Positions 23,300 to 35,884 of a stretch of 64,000 bases of DNA are shown one piece after another. Source of the stretch: Strongyloides papillosus (taxonomy: Eukaryota; Nematoda; Chromadorea; Rhabditida; Strongyloididae). The position numbers were made by a program, and so were the translations under genes. The DNA is taken from contig SRSI01000050.1 of the NCBI GenBank assembly GCA_005656395.1, positions 4,154,001 through 4,218,000 of the forward strand, given 5' to 3'. The stretch's first letter is position 1. Every line of letters starts with the position of its first letter. The notes under the pieces were generated by a model. That model did no database searches and was not told the DNA's origin. It saw only the letters and a list, made by a program, of their open reading frames with translations.

Positions 23300-24405
23300 T
23301 ATTCTAATTTTTTAAAATGTAATGATGAATAGAAGTGATTAATTATTTCTAACAATTATTTCTTACGCTTAATGTCCTAACAATTTTGAAGTAAAAAAAG
23401 TTAATAAATTTTAAATATTTTGTCTTATTTCATTCACACACATCATGACACTCATTTTTTGTCTTATGCAAAACAACTAGTTGCTATTATATCTCATTAT
23501 GAAATAATATTTTTTGCTTCAATGAAACTAGAAAAGTTTAAATTATTCATCGAGATTTTAGTTAGAAACTCAATACAAACTTAACAAAAATTTACGGAAA
23601 AAGCTCGGACAGTGTTGACCTCAAACCTAGTATATTACCTTTCTAGTCAACTCACAGTACACTACGCTACCGGACGAGTTGATCGGCAAAAATAAAGTCA
23701 TATTTAAGCTAAAAGTCTAACAAATAAATTTCAATTAGTTATCGTTATCAATTAACTGATAAAGTGATTTTTAAAGCGTATAAGTTGCTTTCATACACTT
23801 TAAAGAAGACTGATTGTTTCAATCTTTAAATGTTCTTTCTATCTTATCTTTTTTCTATATTATTAACATAATTTGCTCGTTTTTAAAGCGAAGTCAAAAT
23901 GATTTGTATCGTTTACATATCCATTATGTAGAAGAAATTTTATATAATTATTTTGTTTTCCATAGGTATTATTAATTTAATTATTGTATTAAAATTTTTT
24001 ATAAAATATCTTCACAATACGGAGAATGAAAATCGAAGTTTGTCATGTTATAAATATTTAATATATATTTGTCACATTTCAGTATAAAATATATTTCCTT
24101 ATCATGAATCACTTTATGATTTTTATTTTATTTAAATGTTCAATATAAATTGACGACTTTAAAACAAAAAATACTTTTATGAAAGAAAATCTATTTCTAA
24201 TATATTATTAGAAATTAATAAGAGTTAATGTTATTTATTGATAAAATAATTTTTATCTTTTATTCTTGAAAATGACAATAAATTTTACTTTACTTGCTAT
24301 GCCAGTTATTAAAATTAAAAAAGGAAGATAATAATTAATGCAATAATTATAGTTGTTCTTTCTTTTTCGTTTCTTAAGATCATGATTAATTATACCTAGA
24401 ATCAG
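23300..24405. other. Intergenic region containing a GC-rich island
   Basis: About 1.1 kb between convergent genes. Apart from the island at 23604-23688 it is AT-rich and without supported exons; it should hold both 3' UTRs. Confidence 0.5.
23604..23688 (-). ncRNA. Candidate structured RNA in a GC-rich island (unclassified)
   Basis: This 85-nt block is about 48% G+C (41 of 85 by my count) in otherwise strongly AT-rich non-coding sequence. On the minus strand it ends at ...TCCGAGC followed directly by TTTTT, a Pol III-type terminator. It contains a TAGCGTAGTG segment similar to a tRNA A box and a GGTTTGAGGTC segment loosely like a B box. GTTGAC and GTCAAC can pair. A standard cloverleaf could not be built, so it is not called as a tRNA. 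There is no coding potential. Class unknown. Confidence 0.35.
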
Positions 24406-25516
24406 TTAACGAAATGGATTATCAGATTCATCACTATCATACTCTTTTTTATCATTTGTTTTTTTCTCATTTGTTGAAATATAGTATATTGGTGGAGGTT
24501 CATCATTGTTATTTGGTTGATCCGGTTGTCTGATTATCTCGTTGTTATCATTTTCTAATGGTGGCGGTGTAATATCAAATATAGACGGAATATCCAATGG
24601 TATTTGTTGAAAGTCATTTGAAGAAATAAAATCAATAGATCCACTTAACGGTGAAAGGGGAGGTTGTTCTTCTTCTTCTGTGCGCGTATTAACAATATTA
24701 TCGACACTTTCTGCAGGTTTAACTTTTTCTGGTAATGATTCAGTAACGATATCATTATATAGTGGTAATGGTGGTCTTTCATTGTTATTTTGTATAACTT
24801 CCCCACTTCCAGGAACGATTAAAATATTTGGTGGTGGATTGGGATAAATATTATTTCCAAAGATATTTGAATTTGTATATGTAGCAATAATACTGTTTAA
24901 ATGCTCTTGATGCCATAATAATAATTTATAAAGTTTTGTGTAGTAACTCATAAGGACAGTTTTACAACATATCGTTAAAAGATTTGAAATTACAATAAAT
25001 ATTTCAAATGATCTATATACATCTGCATCCTTTGAATCACTATAAAGCTCATAACCAAAACTACCATCAATGAGTAGAACAAAGATTAATATAAAAATTG
25101 CATAAATATTATCAATAAACTAAAAAAAAGTTAATAAGAAATAAAATTTGTATTTTTTTGTATGAGACATACTTGATTAAAAATGAAAAATATCATTAAT
25201 CTTGGATTACCATCTTTAAAAGCTGACACATAGAGACACCAATATCCTAATATTGACATGATACAGCGAAATATCAGAAATGGAGGTGAAAAAAAAAACA
25301 TTCCAACAAGAAAAACTATATCAACAAGTATCAATATTGTTGTGACACCTCTCAAAGATTCCTAAATATGTATATAAGACAAGGAAATAAATGTGTTGGA
25401 TAATGAAAACATACCATAATATCAAATTTTCTACCACAAATTTGTGCATGTTTATAAGGATTTGATGGCCTCGTATTTGAAGTACCAATATCAGAGGTTG
25501 CTAATGTCACAACCAT
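24406..25516 (-). CDS. Four-TM membrane protein with Pro-rich cytosolic tail (LAPTM-like, paralogue A)
   Basis: Exons 25415-25516, 25173-25361 and 24406-25119 join in phase 0 and give 334 residues. The N-terminal CGRKFDIM is followed by four hydrophobic segments, beginning LRGVTTILILVDIVFLVGMF and ending SFEIFIVISNLLTICC. A 140-residue tail is rich in Pro, Asn, Asp and Glu with several PPPL/PPPI runs (TPPPLEND, NDEPPPIYY) of the PPxY/PPPY type that recruit WW-domain ligases in LAPTM proteins. Topology and tail resemble lysosomal LAPTM4/5 but sequence identity is too low to assign. The second copy starts 1.3 kb upstream on the same strand. Confidence 0.65.
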
Positions 25517-26181
25517 AATTTAGAAAAAGATAAATAAATATAATTAATTTTTCTATAAAAAAAGTACAAAAAAAGGAAGGAAGTATATTAAAATCACATA
25601 AAAATCTATAAATATAGACAATTACAAATGTATATTCTGATAAAATAATACAAATAAATTTTATATATATCAGTACATCTTTATATTTAATTTTCTTTTA
25701 TCAATTTCATTTCTCAAAGTATATATCTTTCGATGTATTTGTTCATGTATAAATATGACTGTTTTACAAAACACTAGTCATGTTAAGCATTCGTTTCTTT
25801 TTTTGTTAAATGATATAATATCAAAATTTTACATATACGTATTGCATTATGAATCACAACACTATGCTTTTGGAGATATTGAATAAAGAATTGGAATTTT
25901 TTCCACCATTTTATATGATAAAATATTTGTGATTAAAAGTCTTTTTTCTAAGAAGTTATAAATACTTTAATAGAGTTAAAATTACACATGATTCTTAAGA
26001 ACAATATAAAAAAGATAAAACCAAATTGATAGTTGCTTGTTTTATATTATCAATTTATTTCTATTTGATATCAAATAAATATATAGAAGTGAGCTATTAA
26101 TGTTTGTTTTTTGTTTCTATTTTTATATTATAAGGACAATTTTTAAAAATTAAGTATATTTAAAGAAATATATAAATATAT
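25517..26181. other. Spacer between four-TM paralogues
   Basis: 665 bp separating two same-strand paralogues. It presumably contains the promoter of paralogue A and the 3' UTR of paralogue B. Nothing else was seen. Confidence 0.4.
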
Positions 26182-26820
26182 TTAGTAAGTATGGCGTACT
26201 TCAATACCATCAATATCAGGTTTTGGAAGAATCCAAGTAGTAGTTAACTTAAAAACAGTAAAATCTATAAAACCAATGATAATCAAAAGTCGAGAAAGTA
26301 CATAAATAAAAAGAAAAAGAATTTTGGATTCTAAAACAAGACCGAGATAGTCAAGAAATGTATCCATTTTCCGGTTATTCTTCGTAATTACATAATCTCC
26401 CTCTAATTGTTTAGTAAAATAAAAGTATGTAAATACAATAGCAAATAGTATTTGATAAACCTAAAAAAATATCGAAAAATAATTTACTTAAGAATTTTGA
26501 ACCAACATGATAAATTATATATAAAATTAATCCACATCTAAGGTGTCCTTTAATCATAATAGCTGATATTAAAGTAAGTCCACTAAAACATACAAATATT
26601 GTTATTATATTTAGAGGTGGTTTTAGATAGATATACTCCACACCCATAACAAGGAATTCAAAACAAATTAAAAATAAAGTTCCTGCTGCTTCAAATGACT
26701 AGAAAAAAACATAAAATTAGTGGCCAATAAACGTACTTCATAATAAAGTTTCAGTCCAAGTATCTTAGCATAAACATCATTATTTATATCCTTCGTAAAC
26801 GTTATAAGTTTCATTTTCAT
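26182..26820 (-). CDS. Four-TM membrane protein (paralogue B)
   Basis: Exons 26737-26820, 26507-26698 and 26182-26460 join in phase 0 and give 184 residues. The last intron (46 nt, donor GTTGGT) was chosen because it reproduces the exon pattern of paralogue A: both put a phase-0 intron at the end of the third hydrophobic segment, A after FIFNQ and B after YIIYH. Four hydrophobic segments are seen, separated by a charged LEGDYVITKNNRKMD loop. It lacks the Pro-rich tail of paralogue A. An alternative donor at 26486 joined to a later acceptor also gives an open frame, so the exact junction needs a transcript. Function unknown. Confidence 0.6.
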
Positions 26821-29800
26821 TGTGATGATTAGAAGATACTAAAATTAAAATTTATATTTATGAAAAAGTTATTTTTTTTAAACAAATAAATATTAAATTA
26901 TTTAATAAAATTATCAATAAATATGATATATAAATAAATCATATATTAATAACTTTTATATCAATAGAAATAGTAATGTCATCAAAACAGTTTGATAAGT
27001 ATTTTATTTTTTTGCAAAAAAAAGCAATAAATTATAAAAAAAAGTTTTATTATTAAATAGTATTAGATGATAGTAAAAACATATAATTAATAAAGAAATT
27101 AAATTAAAATAAAGGTAAAATAAAATATTCATATCACTGAAAGTAAGTAAAAGATAACTGTATAATCCCACCAATATACAATAACTATATAAATAACCAT
27201 CTATTTTAAAGTTATTATTAAGATATATTTATATATATTTTAAATATACATCTAGTATGTTTATCAAAAAAAAAGATAGAGATAATATAAGTGCATAAAA
27301 ATATTTTTTTTTGCACACAAAATTTTGTCAAATATTTTACATATATAAGTGACACATACAAACATTTGAATTTTTATATTTCTTCTGAAGGTAAAAGAGA
27401 ATAACAAATGAAAACAAAGTAAAAAAAAAGGTTTCTTATTGTGACATTGTCTTAACAATTTTTCTATTTTCTATTTACTTTTTTTATTTATGTTGAAGCA
27501 CTATTACTTTGAGTTTTGTACTTTTGGAAAAGAAGATTTATATAGAATGTTTTTGAATAGAAAAAAGTTTATAACTTTTTGGTAGATGTTTTTTTACTTA
27601 TTTGTTTTTTATATAACACTTTCTTTTATGGTCTTTATGTTGTTATAATAATACTAGTAATATTTTTAAAAGAGTATGTGAATGATATTACTTTCATCTT
27701 AACCATTAGTTTTCGGTTCCTTATACTGAATAAATTTAATTCTTCTAGTGTATGTTTATATTTGCTCATTGTTTACTGATCATTCTTTGTTTTCTGTTTA
27801 TACATATTCATTTGTTTTTACATTTTTTTACAGTAAACATTTGACTAATTTAATAAATCTTTCTTCTGTTTTGTTTTTAAAAAGAGGATTCTTTTTAGCT
27901 TTTTCCATATTTTTTTGTACAATAACACGTTCACTACATTTTCTTAAAATTACAATAAAACAACATCAATAAACAACACATCAAACTCAATATATAGATA
28001 GAAATATATATGGCCAAAACAATAATTATGGTTTCTACTCATTCATCATTTCTCTTTTTAGAAGTGATTTAAAAATTTTCTATTCCTTTTTACAATCTTC
28101 ATTCTAAATTATATTTCCTATCTCCTCTAACTATGCGAGGAAGCATTTAAAAATTATAATAATAAATTATCAAAGTTCCTTTTTAGATGTCAATGGTGGT
28201 AGCTCTCTATCCTTCCCTATTAATGGAAAGGAAATTCTTTATTGAAATTTTTATTTAACTATAATTTTTTCTTCTTTTCTTCTAAGATTAATGTAATTTT
28301 TCAATAATAGTAGTAAATTATTTTTATTTTCTTTTATTTCTCTCTCTCTCATAATTTTTTCTCCCTCTTTCATATACCTCTTCTCGTTATCCTTTTTTCG
28401 CTCTGATTTAAGACACTTTTTAATTTCTATAAACGTAAATAGTTTGTAAAAAGCAATGGATTTTATATATTTCTCTAATTAGAATCCCCAAGAAAATAAA
28501 GATTTTTTAAATTAAATTTTTATATTATAAGACCTTTTAAAAATTTATATCCTTAGGAATAACATATATTTTTCAAATTAACTTTTTTTAGTATTATTTA
28601 TTAATATTCAAAATATATTCATTTTAAGGCCAAAAAGAATGAAAAATTAGCGAAAATAAGTAGCTTTTTGTTTGCAAAACACACATATAAATATATCTAT
28701 CTAAAAGTCATGCGTCAATTATCAAAGTTTATGTTGTTGTTTTACCCTAAAATAGATTGACAGATATAATGTGCACTTCTTTTCCTCTCCTCTTCATCCT
28801 ATCCCCGATTCCAACTGCCATCTTAAAGATATATTGTATAATTTTATTTGAATTTATTAACAATATAAATAATTTTATTGGCCTTCACAGAAGATGATGT
28901 TGATTACCTTATATTCTTCATCTAACATCAATAAACTAATTATTTCCATTTATTTTTTATTTCTCACTTACAAATAAAATATGTTATATATGCGTAATAT
29001 TTCATTACGTCACATAATCATAAATTATCAATAAAATTGTATAAAAAGTACTTTTTCATATTGCTAGATAATAATACTTTTTTTACCTATTCATTTAAAT
29101 AATATTATTAATATTTTATTAATAATATGTGGTGATTAATCGTAAAATTAAGTCTTATACTATTAAATATAAATACTATAAACAAAATTTCCTTGAACTA
29201 AATAGAATTTATTTCAACATGTTAACATAAAAAAAAACTTAAGGGAATGTGTTAATTCTACCACTACCATACTTTTATTATCAATGTGTATGTGTTAAGC
29301 TCAAAATCATATCCATAGAATGTTCAAAATATTTTTATGTTTAAACAGTTTGTAGATAAGAAATGTACTTGGTAATTGTATTTGAAAATTTTAGGTTTTT
29401 ATTATTTTTTTTTCTGATAAACAACATTATTATTTCTTTTGAATGTAGTTTAGTTTTTTTTATGTCTTTTAAAAGAATGACATTTAATTTTAATGAGATG
29501 TGAGTAGTTTCTTTTTCTATTAATTTTTTTCAATAAATATATCACATTGATAATTAACAAAATTATCATTTCTCCATTTGTTCAAACAATTTATGTAAGG
29601 AAAGGGCATTTCAAGTTCTTTCTTAATTTACATTTTGATATATTATTATTTTAATAGTAAAAACAAAAGTTAGTTGTTGAAGAGAAGTGTAATAATAATT
29701 ATATTTGAAAAAAATTTAAGATAATAATTTAGTATTTGGTTGTGTATCATTTCTCATAAAAATATTTTTATGCTAATTGAAAAAGATAGAGAGAAAATTA

Positions 29801-32406
29801 CACTTTGAAAATATAACTTTTTTCTCCTGATAGTGTTACTTAGATTTCACAGGAATATAAAGAAAAAGTTTGTAAAGAATAAAAGTTTGATTGATATTTA
29901 TCTATTACAAACAAAAAATCAACTCCCTATCCTAGAACGAATTGGAAAGAAATTTGATGGTGGTGAAGTGCTATGTAAAAGTAAACTATGTATCTTTTCA
30001 TACTAGATAATATTCTTTTCCTTTATTTGACAACTTAAATGAAAGTAAATCATTTATGATACCTTATTTTGTTTTATGATACGATCATTGTTAAAAAATA
30101 CATAAAAAACGTCTTATCAACCTATAAGATCATATAAAACTAGTCTTTGATATTATTTTGTAAATGAGAATGTGAAGTTTATTTATAAATCTAATTACAA
30201 AGTAATGATTATAAAAAATCATACCACTTATAATTTACCTTCATTCATTCCGTTTTTTGTGTTCCTTTATCATTAATTTATTTTTAAAACCAATTACCAA
30301 ATCACAAATATTTATATATATGTATATGTAACTCACATGATCAATTTTTCATAAAAAGACCTCTTCATTTTTAAATATATATATCATTTTGTTTAAAAAT
30401 ATTAAATATATGTTATATGAACTATCAATCATAAAAATTGTTATATATATCCATTATAAATATATAATATGATACTTAAATACTTCCCTATTTCTTCTCC
30501 TCTCCAAACATTATATATATTTTCAATGCAATAGAAAATTTGTCTCCTATTTTTTTTACTATTTTTAACCTTTTTATGTTAAAGTTAACTGTCTCTCCAA
30601 TGTTCTATTTACTATTCCTATTAATATTTATTGTACAAAAATCATTTTTCCATATAATTAATAAACATTTCTACAATAATTTAACTCTTTGTGTTATTTA
30701 ATTGAAGTTAACGGAAATTTTACTATGATAGATTCATTTCTATTCTTTGATTATATAACAATGTTTTTTATATTTCATTCCATGTAACAATCGTCATTAT
30801 CTATCTTTTCTTCCTTCCTTTTTCCAATTTTTTTTTGATTTTTGTTTCCTGTTAATTATTGTTCATTAATTAGTTTCTTTTTTACATTTTGTTCTTTTAT
30901 TATCGTATAAAATCTTTCTCAAGTGGTAAATAGTAAATTTTTTATTTGATTTTAAAATTATTGTTGTTTACCACTTATCTCCTATTTTTTCTTTATTGAT
31001 TTCGATAGTAAAAAATAAAAATCTATCTACCCTCTTTTTTTCCATCAAAATATATATATATTTTTCTTTTAATGCTATATATAGTGTAAATTAAAAGAGA
31101 GATAGATTATTTATATGGTTTAAAAAGTTCAGAATTTGTAAAAATTTGTTAACTGTTCCATATATACATTGGTATATATATGTAATATTTATGCATAATA
31201 TCCCATTGGATAACAAAGTTCTCCATTGAAGTGAAGAAAATTTATTGTATATATATATAAAATTTATATGTATATATATATTATACTCCATAAATTTAGT
31301 ACTTCTTCTTTTTTCAAATGGGCCCAATAGTAGAATAACAATAATATTATTAAATAGTCGCTATATGATATGTCTTTAATATTTTCGCTGATAATAATAA
31401 ATATATATTATATATAGTGACTATTTAATAGTTTAATAATAATCACTTAACTGTATATCATTCTTCTAAAGGATGATGGATTAAGATTCTTTATCTTTAC
31501 TACATTTATGTAATATATATTAAATTATAAATATGTATATATATTTTTTTGTTGCTTAAGATTCTATTTCATCAAAATATTTGAATTAACCTCATATGAA
31601 TATTTATTTATATTATCACTTTTACAATGATCTCTTTTTGTATTTTCCGTTTTAACACTTAAATAACAGTTCTATGTCTTTTTTATTTCCGTAACCCTTT
31701 TCTACTTTTTTATGTCTTTATATTTTTTAAGGTAGTGGTTATTTATTGTTTGGAATTTTTTTTAATCTTCACACTATAAATATCTTATTATTTCTATATA
31801 TTTTTTCATTTCTTAGTTTTAGAAGTGTTTATATGAAGTGCTTTCTCTCCACCCAATGATATGAAATTGTAACGTTTTCTGATGATAATGTTTAAACGAA
31901 TTTTACATAAATAAATTATAGGCATAATATAACGATTTAACTAATTATTTTTTATACATTTATATTTTTCATCTTCTCTTTTTTTTTAAAAAAAGTTCAT
32001 TGTAAGGATTCTAAAATAGAATTTTACACATTAAGCTCGTAAAGTATAATATTAAAGATGATTTTTTTGAATATATATTAAATATTCTATATTAAAATAT
32101 TAGGAAATGATTTATATCGTGTAAGAATCTTTTATTATTTTTTATTTTACTACAAATTTTGTCTTTCTTTTAAAATAACTTTCTTACTAACTATATTTTA
32201 GACTAGAAAAAACAAAAAAAAGAACTTAATAAGTAGGCACAAAAATTGTATCCATATCTCTCTCCAGTGTGTATTTTAATGTATATGCCTCATTATATAT
32301 ACAATTAGAAGGAAAAACAAAGAAGTTAGATAGGAAAAAGGAAGATTCTAAGACACTAGTATTAAAGACTCCAAAATATATTTATTATTATAATTATTAT
32401 TAACAA
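26821..32406. other. 5.6 kb gene-poor stretch upstream of CHIC gene
   Basis: No exon could be supported. Open frames at 27579-27972 are runs of Phe/Leu/Ile codons. 28000-28400 is notably pyrimidine-rich on the plus strand (CTCTCT near 28340). 30300-31300 has several TA microsatellite tracts. A hairpin lies at 31348-31430. The right end should contain the CHIC promoter. Confidence 0.55.
31348..31430. repeat. Inverted repeat able to form a 19-bp hairpin
   Basis: TATTAAATAGTCGCTATAT at 31348-31366 pairs with ATATAGTGACTATTTAATA at 31412-31430 except for one G-T position, around a 45-nt AT-rich loop. Flanking ATTATTAAAC/ATAATATTAT-type sequence extends the stem imperfectly. It could be a MITE remnant, a miRNA-like precursor or chance. 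Confidence 0.5.
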
Positions 32407-33007
32407 ATGAGTGAAGACGAGATATCAGTTTTACACTCTGACGATAACGATAGCATTGAAGTTTTACCTGACTACACAAGTGAATTGCCAAAAATCCAAC
32501 CTATATGTATTCGTGGACATGGTAGTATAACGATGTAAGTTTTAGAATTATTGATAAAAAAGTATTAAACTTTTTAGTTTTGGTTTAAATTCTCATTTCG
32601 ATGAGGATGAATTTCCATTATCACTGACAGGAAAGGTTGCTCCAGAGGAATTAGAACACACCTTAAGAAGTATTAATAAAATTCTAAGACATACTGTACC
32701 ATGGAATTTTCGTTGGTTTTTGTGTGGGATATTTTTTTGTTGCTGTACACTTGGTTGTTCTCTCTGGCCTGTTGTTTTTTTAAATAAAAGAGTATGTTGT
32801 TTTTTATTCATAATTAACTTTATTATTTTTATTTAGACAATCTGTGCTATAGAGAAAACATTGGATTTTGAAAATAATCGTCTTTATCATAAATTAGGAC
32901 TTCATTGGAAATTAGCCAAACAACAATTGGATAATAATTCTTATTTAAGCGAATACGTTCTGTTGTTGGAAATAATTCCTAAGATTCCTCTCCTAATACC
33001 AGATTAA
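32407..33007 (+). CDS. CHIC-family cysteine-rich hydrophobic protein (CHIC1/2-like)
   Basis: Palmitoylated peripheral membrane protein of vesicles and plasma membrane; its role in trafficking is poorly known. Exons 32407-32534, 32578-32791 and 32837-33007 join in phase and give 170 residues, matching human CHIC2 (165). Seen: acidic N-terminus; IRGHGSITIFGLNSHF and LTGKVAPEELEHTLRSINK; the hydrophobic Cys string FLCGIFFCCCTLGCSLWPVV, likely the palmitoylation site; and NNRLYHKLGLHWKLAK with a terminal IPKIPLLIPD. These match the family across its length. It is isolated between two long gene-poor stretches. Confidence 0.9.
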
Positions 33008-35884
33008 TCTGGAAAATGGTTAATAGGATGACTAAACAATACCGTCTTTTTCCTCTTTTTAATTCTTTATTGATGGTTACAAAAGGCTTTAATTATTATT
33101 ATATTATATGTTCTTGAAAAGTGAGGAATATACTAATTTATTATGCTGTTTTAATTGTTTATCGTTACATTAACTTTTTGACTTACCAAAATTATTTTTA
33201 TAAGGACATTCTTGGAGTATGTATTTACAATGAAAAGTAATAAGTATTTGGCTATATCTGTTGGATGAACATATGTTCACTATGTTAGCAATTCAAGAAA
33301 ACGACATACTCTTTCTTTCTAAAATGATAAATATTTTTTCCTCACTTATTCAATCAAACTCAAACTGTACCTTTTGTGTTTTCCATCAACATTAAGAACG
33401 AAAAAATGGCAAGAAGATGTATTTCAAAGAAAACAAGATGCGTGGATATGTACAAAAAAAACAGTAATTTCTTTTTCTCATTTTAATATCGGGTGATAAT
33501 CTATCTATTATAATTTTGTATGTGTATAATTAACATACTTGTTTTTTTTCATGCTTTTAATATTAAGAATATCTAATAAATTTTAATATTAAAAAAAGTT
33601 AAAAATCATGAGTTTTTTATTTAAAAAAGTTCTATCTGGTCGAGATGTTTCCCATGAATATGTAAAAATTTTGTTTAATCTTTAAGTTTATCTATTATAG
33701 TCTTATATTGTATAATTTTTTATCGGTTTATTTATGTGTAATGACAAAAAGAAAAAAAACTTTCAAAAGTTACGTGTATGTTATTTGTCTGTCTCAACGA
33801 TTAAATGTGAAAAACAAGTCTCCTTTTTAGTAAATATTTAATTTTTAAATATACCTCTGAGTAATTATTAGATAATTATTTATTAATTTATTTTTGCCAT
33901 TTAAATTTTTATAAATTAATTAGTAGTAAAAAAACTGTAAATAAATATTTTTATTTGTTTTTATAATTGTTTAAATAAATATAAAGTAATGTATTTCTTT
34001 AAAAAGGGAAATAAGTATTAACTTTCAAATTATAACATTTTAACTTATTAGTATTCTTTAAAATGAATTCGTCTGTCTTTTTTATTTATAAATAATTGAT
34101 GTAAAGTTAGTATAAAAGGTAAATTTATTATTAATTATATTTCATTTTAATATTTAAAATTTTTTATCTCTAGATAACATTTTTATTAGTTTCTAGAAGT
34201 CATTTTAAATTTAAAGCATATTATTAGATTTTACTTTTCTTTAAAATTATGTTTTAACGTTTCCATATGTTTTATGTAATTATTTAAATTGCCTTATCAA
34301 TATTCAAATGTAGGAGCTCACAAAAGAAATCCAATTTTTTTACTTGCAATTTAAAAAAAAAATTACAAAAAAATATATATAATAAGTTATTTTGTAAAAT
34401 TTTTGTCTTCTGATTCTTATACTTATTAATATAGAGGAAGGATTTTTTTTAACAGATAGAAAATTAGTGAATTTTCGTTCTGTTAACCATATATGAGGAA
34501 ATGTATTATTATATAATAATGTTTAAAAGAAAATTTAGAGTAAAAAATTAATCTAATGATGATGTTATTGTAGAAGTTGGTGAAAGATAGTAAGATATAG
34601 AAAATGTACATATACTTGTATATATTTGATTGCCAATGGACCTCGTATTATATATCAATAAAAATAGCTTTTAATGGAGAGTATAATAAAAGATGTGTTA
34701 TCTTTAAGAAAAATTGAGATTGTGTCTCAATGCTCAAATACGGATAATAATATGTTAATTCTATGGTTCTTTTTTAAAATTTATTGTAAAATTCCAATTG
34801 TTGTTATGATATTTGTCTTGTTATTTTAAGATTTTCATTACCTATTGTTTAAGAATAATAATATGCTTATAATTGATATTTTTCTTTTTTTATTGCACCT
34901 CGACATTTTTAAAATAGTTTTTTACTATCATTGTGTAAATTATAAAAAAAATGTATTTATTATTTTGTTTCTGTACCTACTGTACAGTTTAATTATTTAG
35001 AATAAAAAAATAATAATAAAATTTTCCAATTTTATTGATAGTCACGTACATTAGTTTAATTATTAATAATAATTAAAAAAACCCTTTTTAAAACATAAAT
35101 TGTATTTTATATTTCAATAAGCATTAATCTTAATATATCCTTACACTTACTCAAATATTTCACAGTTAAAATATTTATCAAATCTTTCAGCTGTTCACGA
35201 TTAATTAAAATTTTCATTATTAGTTATTCTTTTAAAATAATAAAATATTTAGTGTTTTGAAGTTATTTTATTAACATTACTATATATGTAAATGGTTTGC
35301 ATTTTTCATTATGTATAAATAAGAAATTATTACAATGTTTGTGATATAAGTAAAAATTCTATTGACACATAAAATGACAAAATAATAATGTTTAAAATAT
35401 TTCTAATATGGTTATTGGATATAATTTTATAAGAAGTTAATTTTTAAGAATATTAAAATTATAGTGCATATTTATTCCACTGAAAAATATGGATGATGGT
35501 AATTTTATATTTAATGTATACTTTCTATACATTTTATGTCCCCTGTTAATGGATTATAGTTTATAAAAATTTTCTTTATTACTTTTAATAATATTTAACT
35601 TTAATAAAATATCAATTTTTATTGATATCTGTCTACAATTTCCCTCTGTAATTATTTTCTCGTCAGATACTTTTCTACCGTTAGAAGAAAGAATATTTTT
35701 TTTCTTTGACATTTATCTATCATTTTTATGAAATATTAAAATTCCATGTTCTTTAATAATACAATTTAACCATCACAAATATTTATTGTTAGAAAATTAT
35801 TATTAAATTTAATTATATTAAACGTTTGCCATTTTATAATAATTATAAAAATATAATAGAAATTGCCTTACTTTGTAGAGAAAA
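33008..35884. other. 2.9 kb non-coding stretch
   Basis: No supported exon. A RUN-domain exon, expected for SGSM proteins, was specifically looked for here and not found. The first part contains the CHIC 3' UTR. Confidence 0.5.

Noticed and set aside
23604..23688. tRNA call for the GC-rich island
   Set aside because: A-box-like and terminator features exist but acceptor and T-stems do not pair; kept only as an unclassified candidate RNA.
26411..26506. Paralogue B ending at 26411 with LSNTICYCIYILLFY
   Set aside because: The alternative phase-0 junction yields a longer coding exon and reproduces the exon pattern of paralogue A.
27579..27972. Two overlapping plus-strand frames of 66 and 74 residues
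   Set aside because: Almost entirely Phe/Leu/Ile/Tyr, in a pyrimidine-rich stretch; no signal, motif or splice support.
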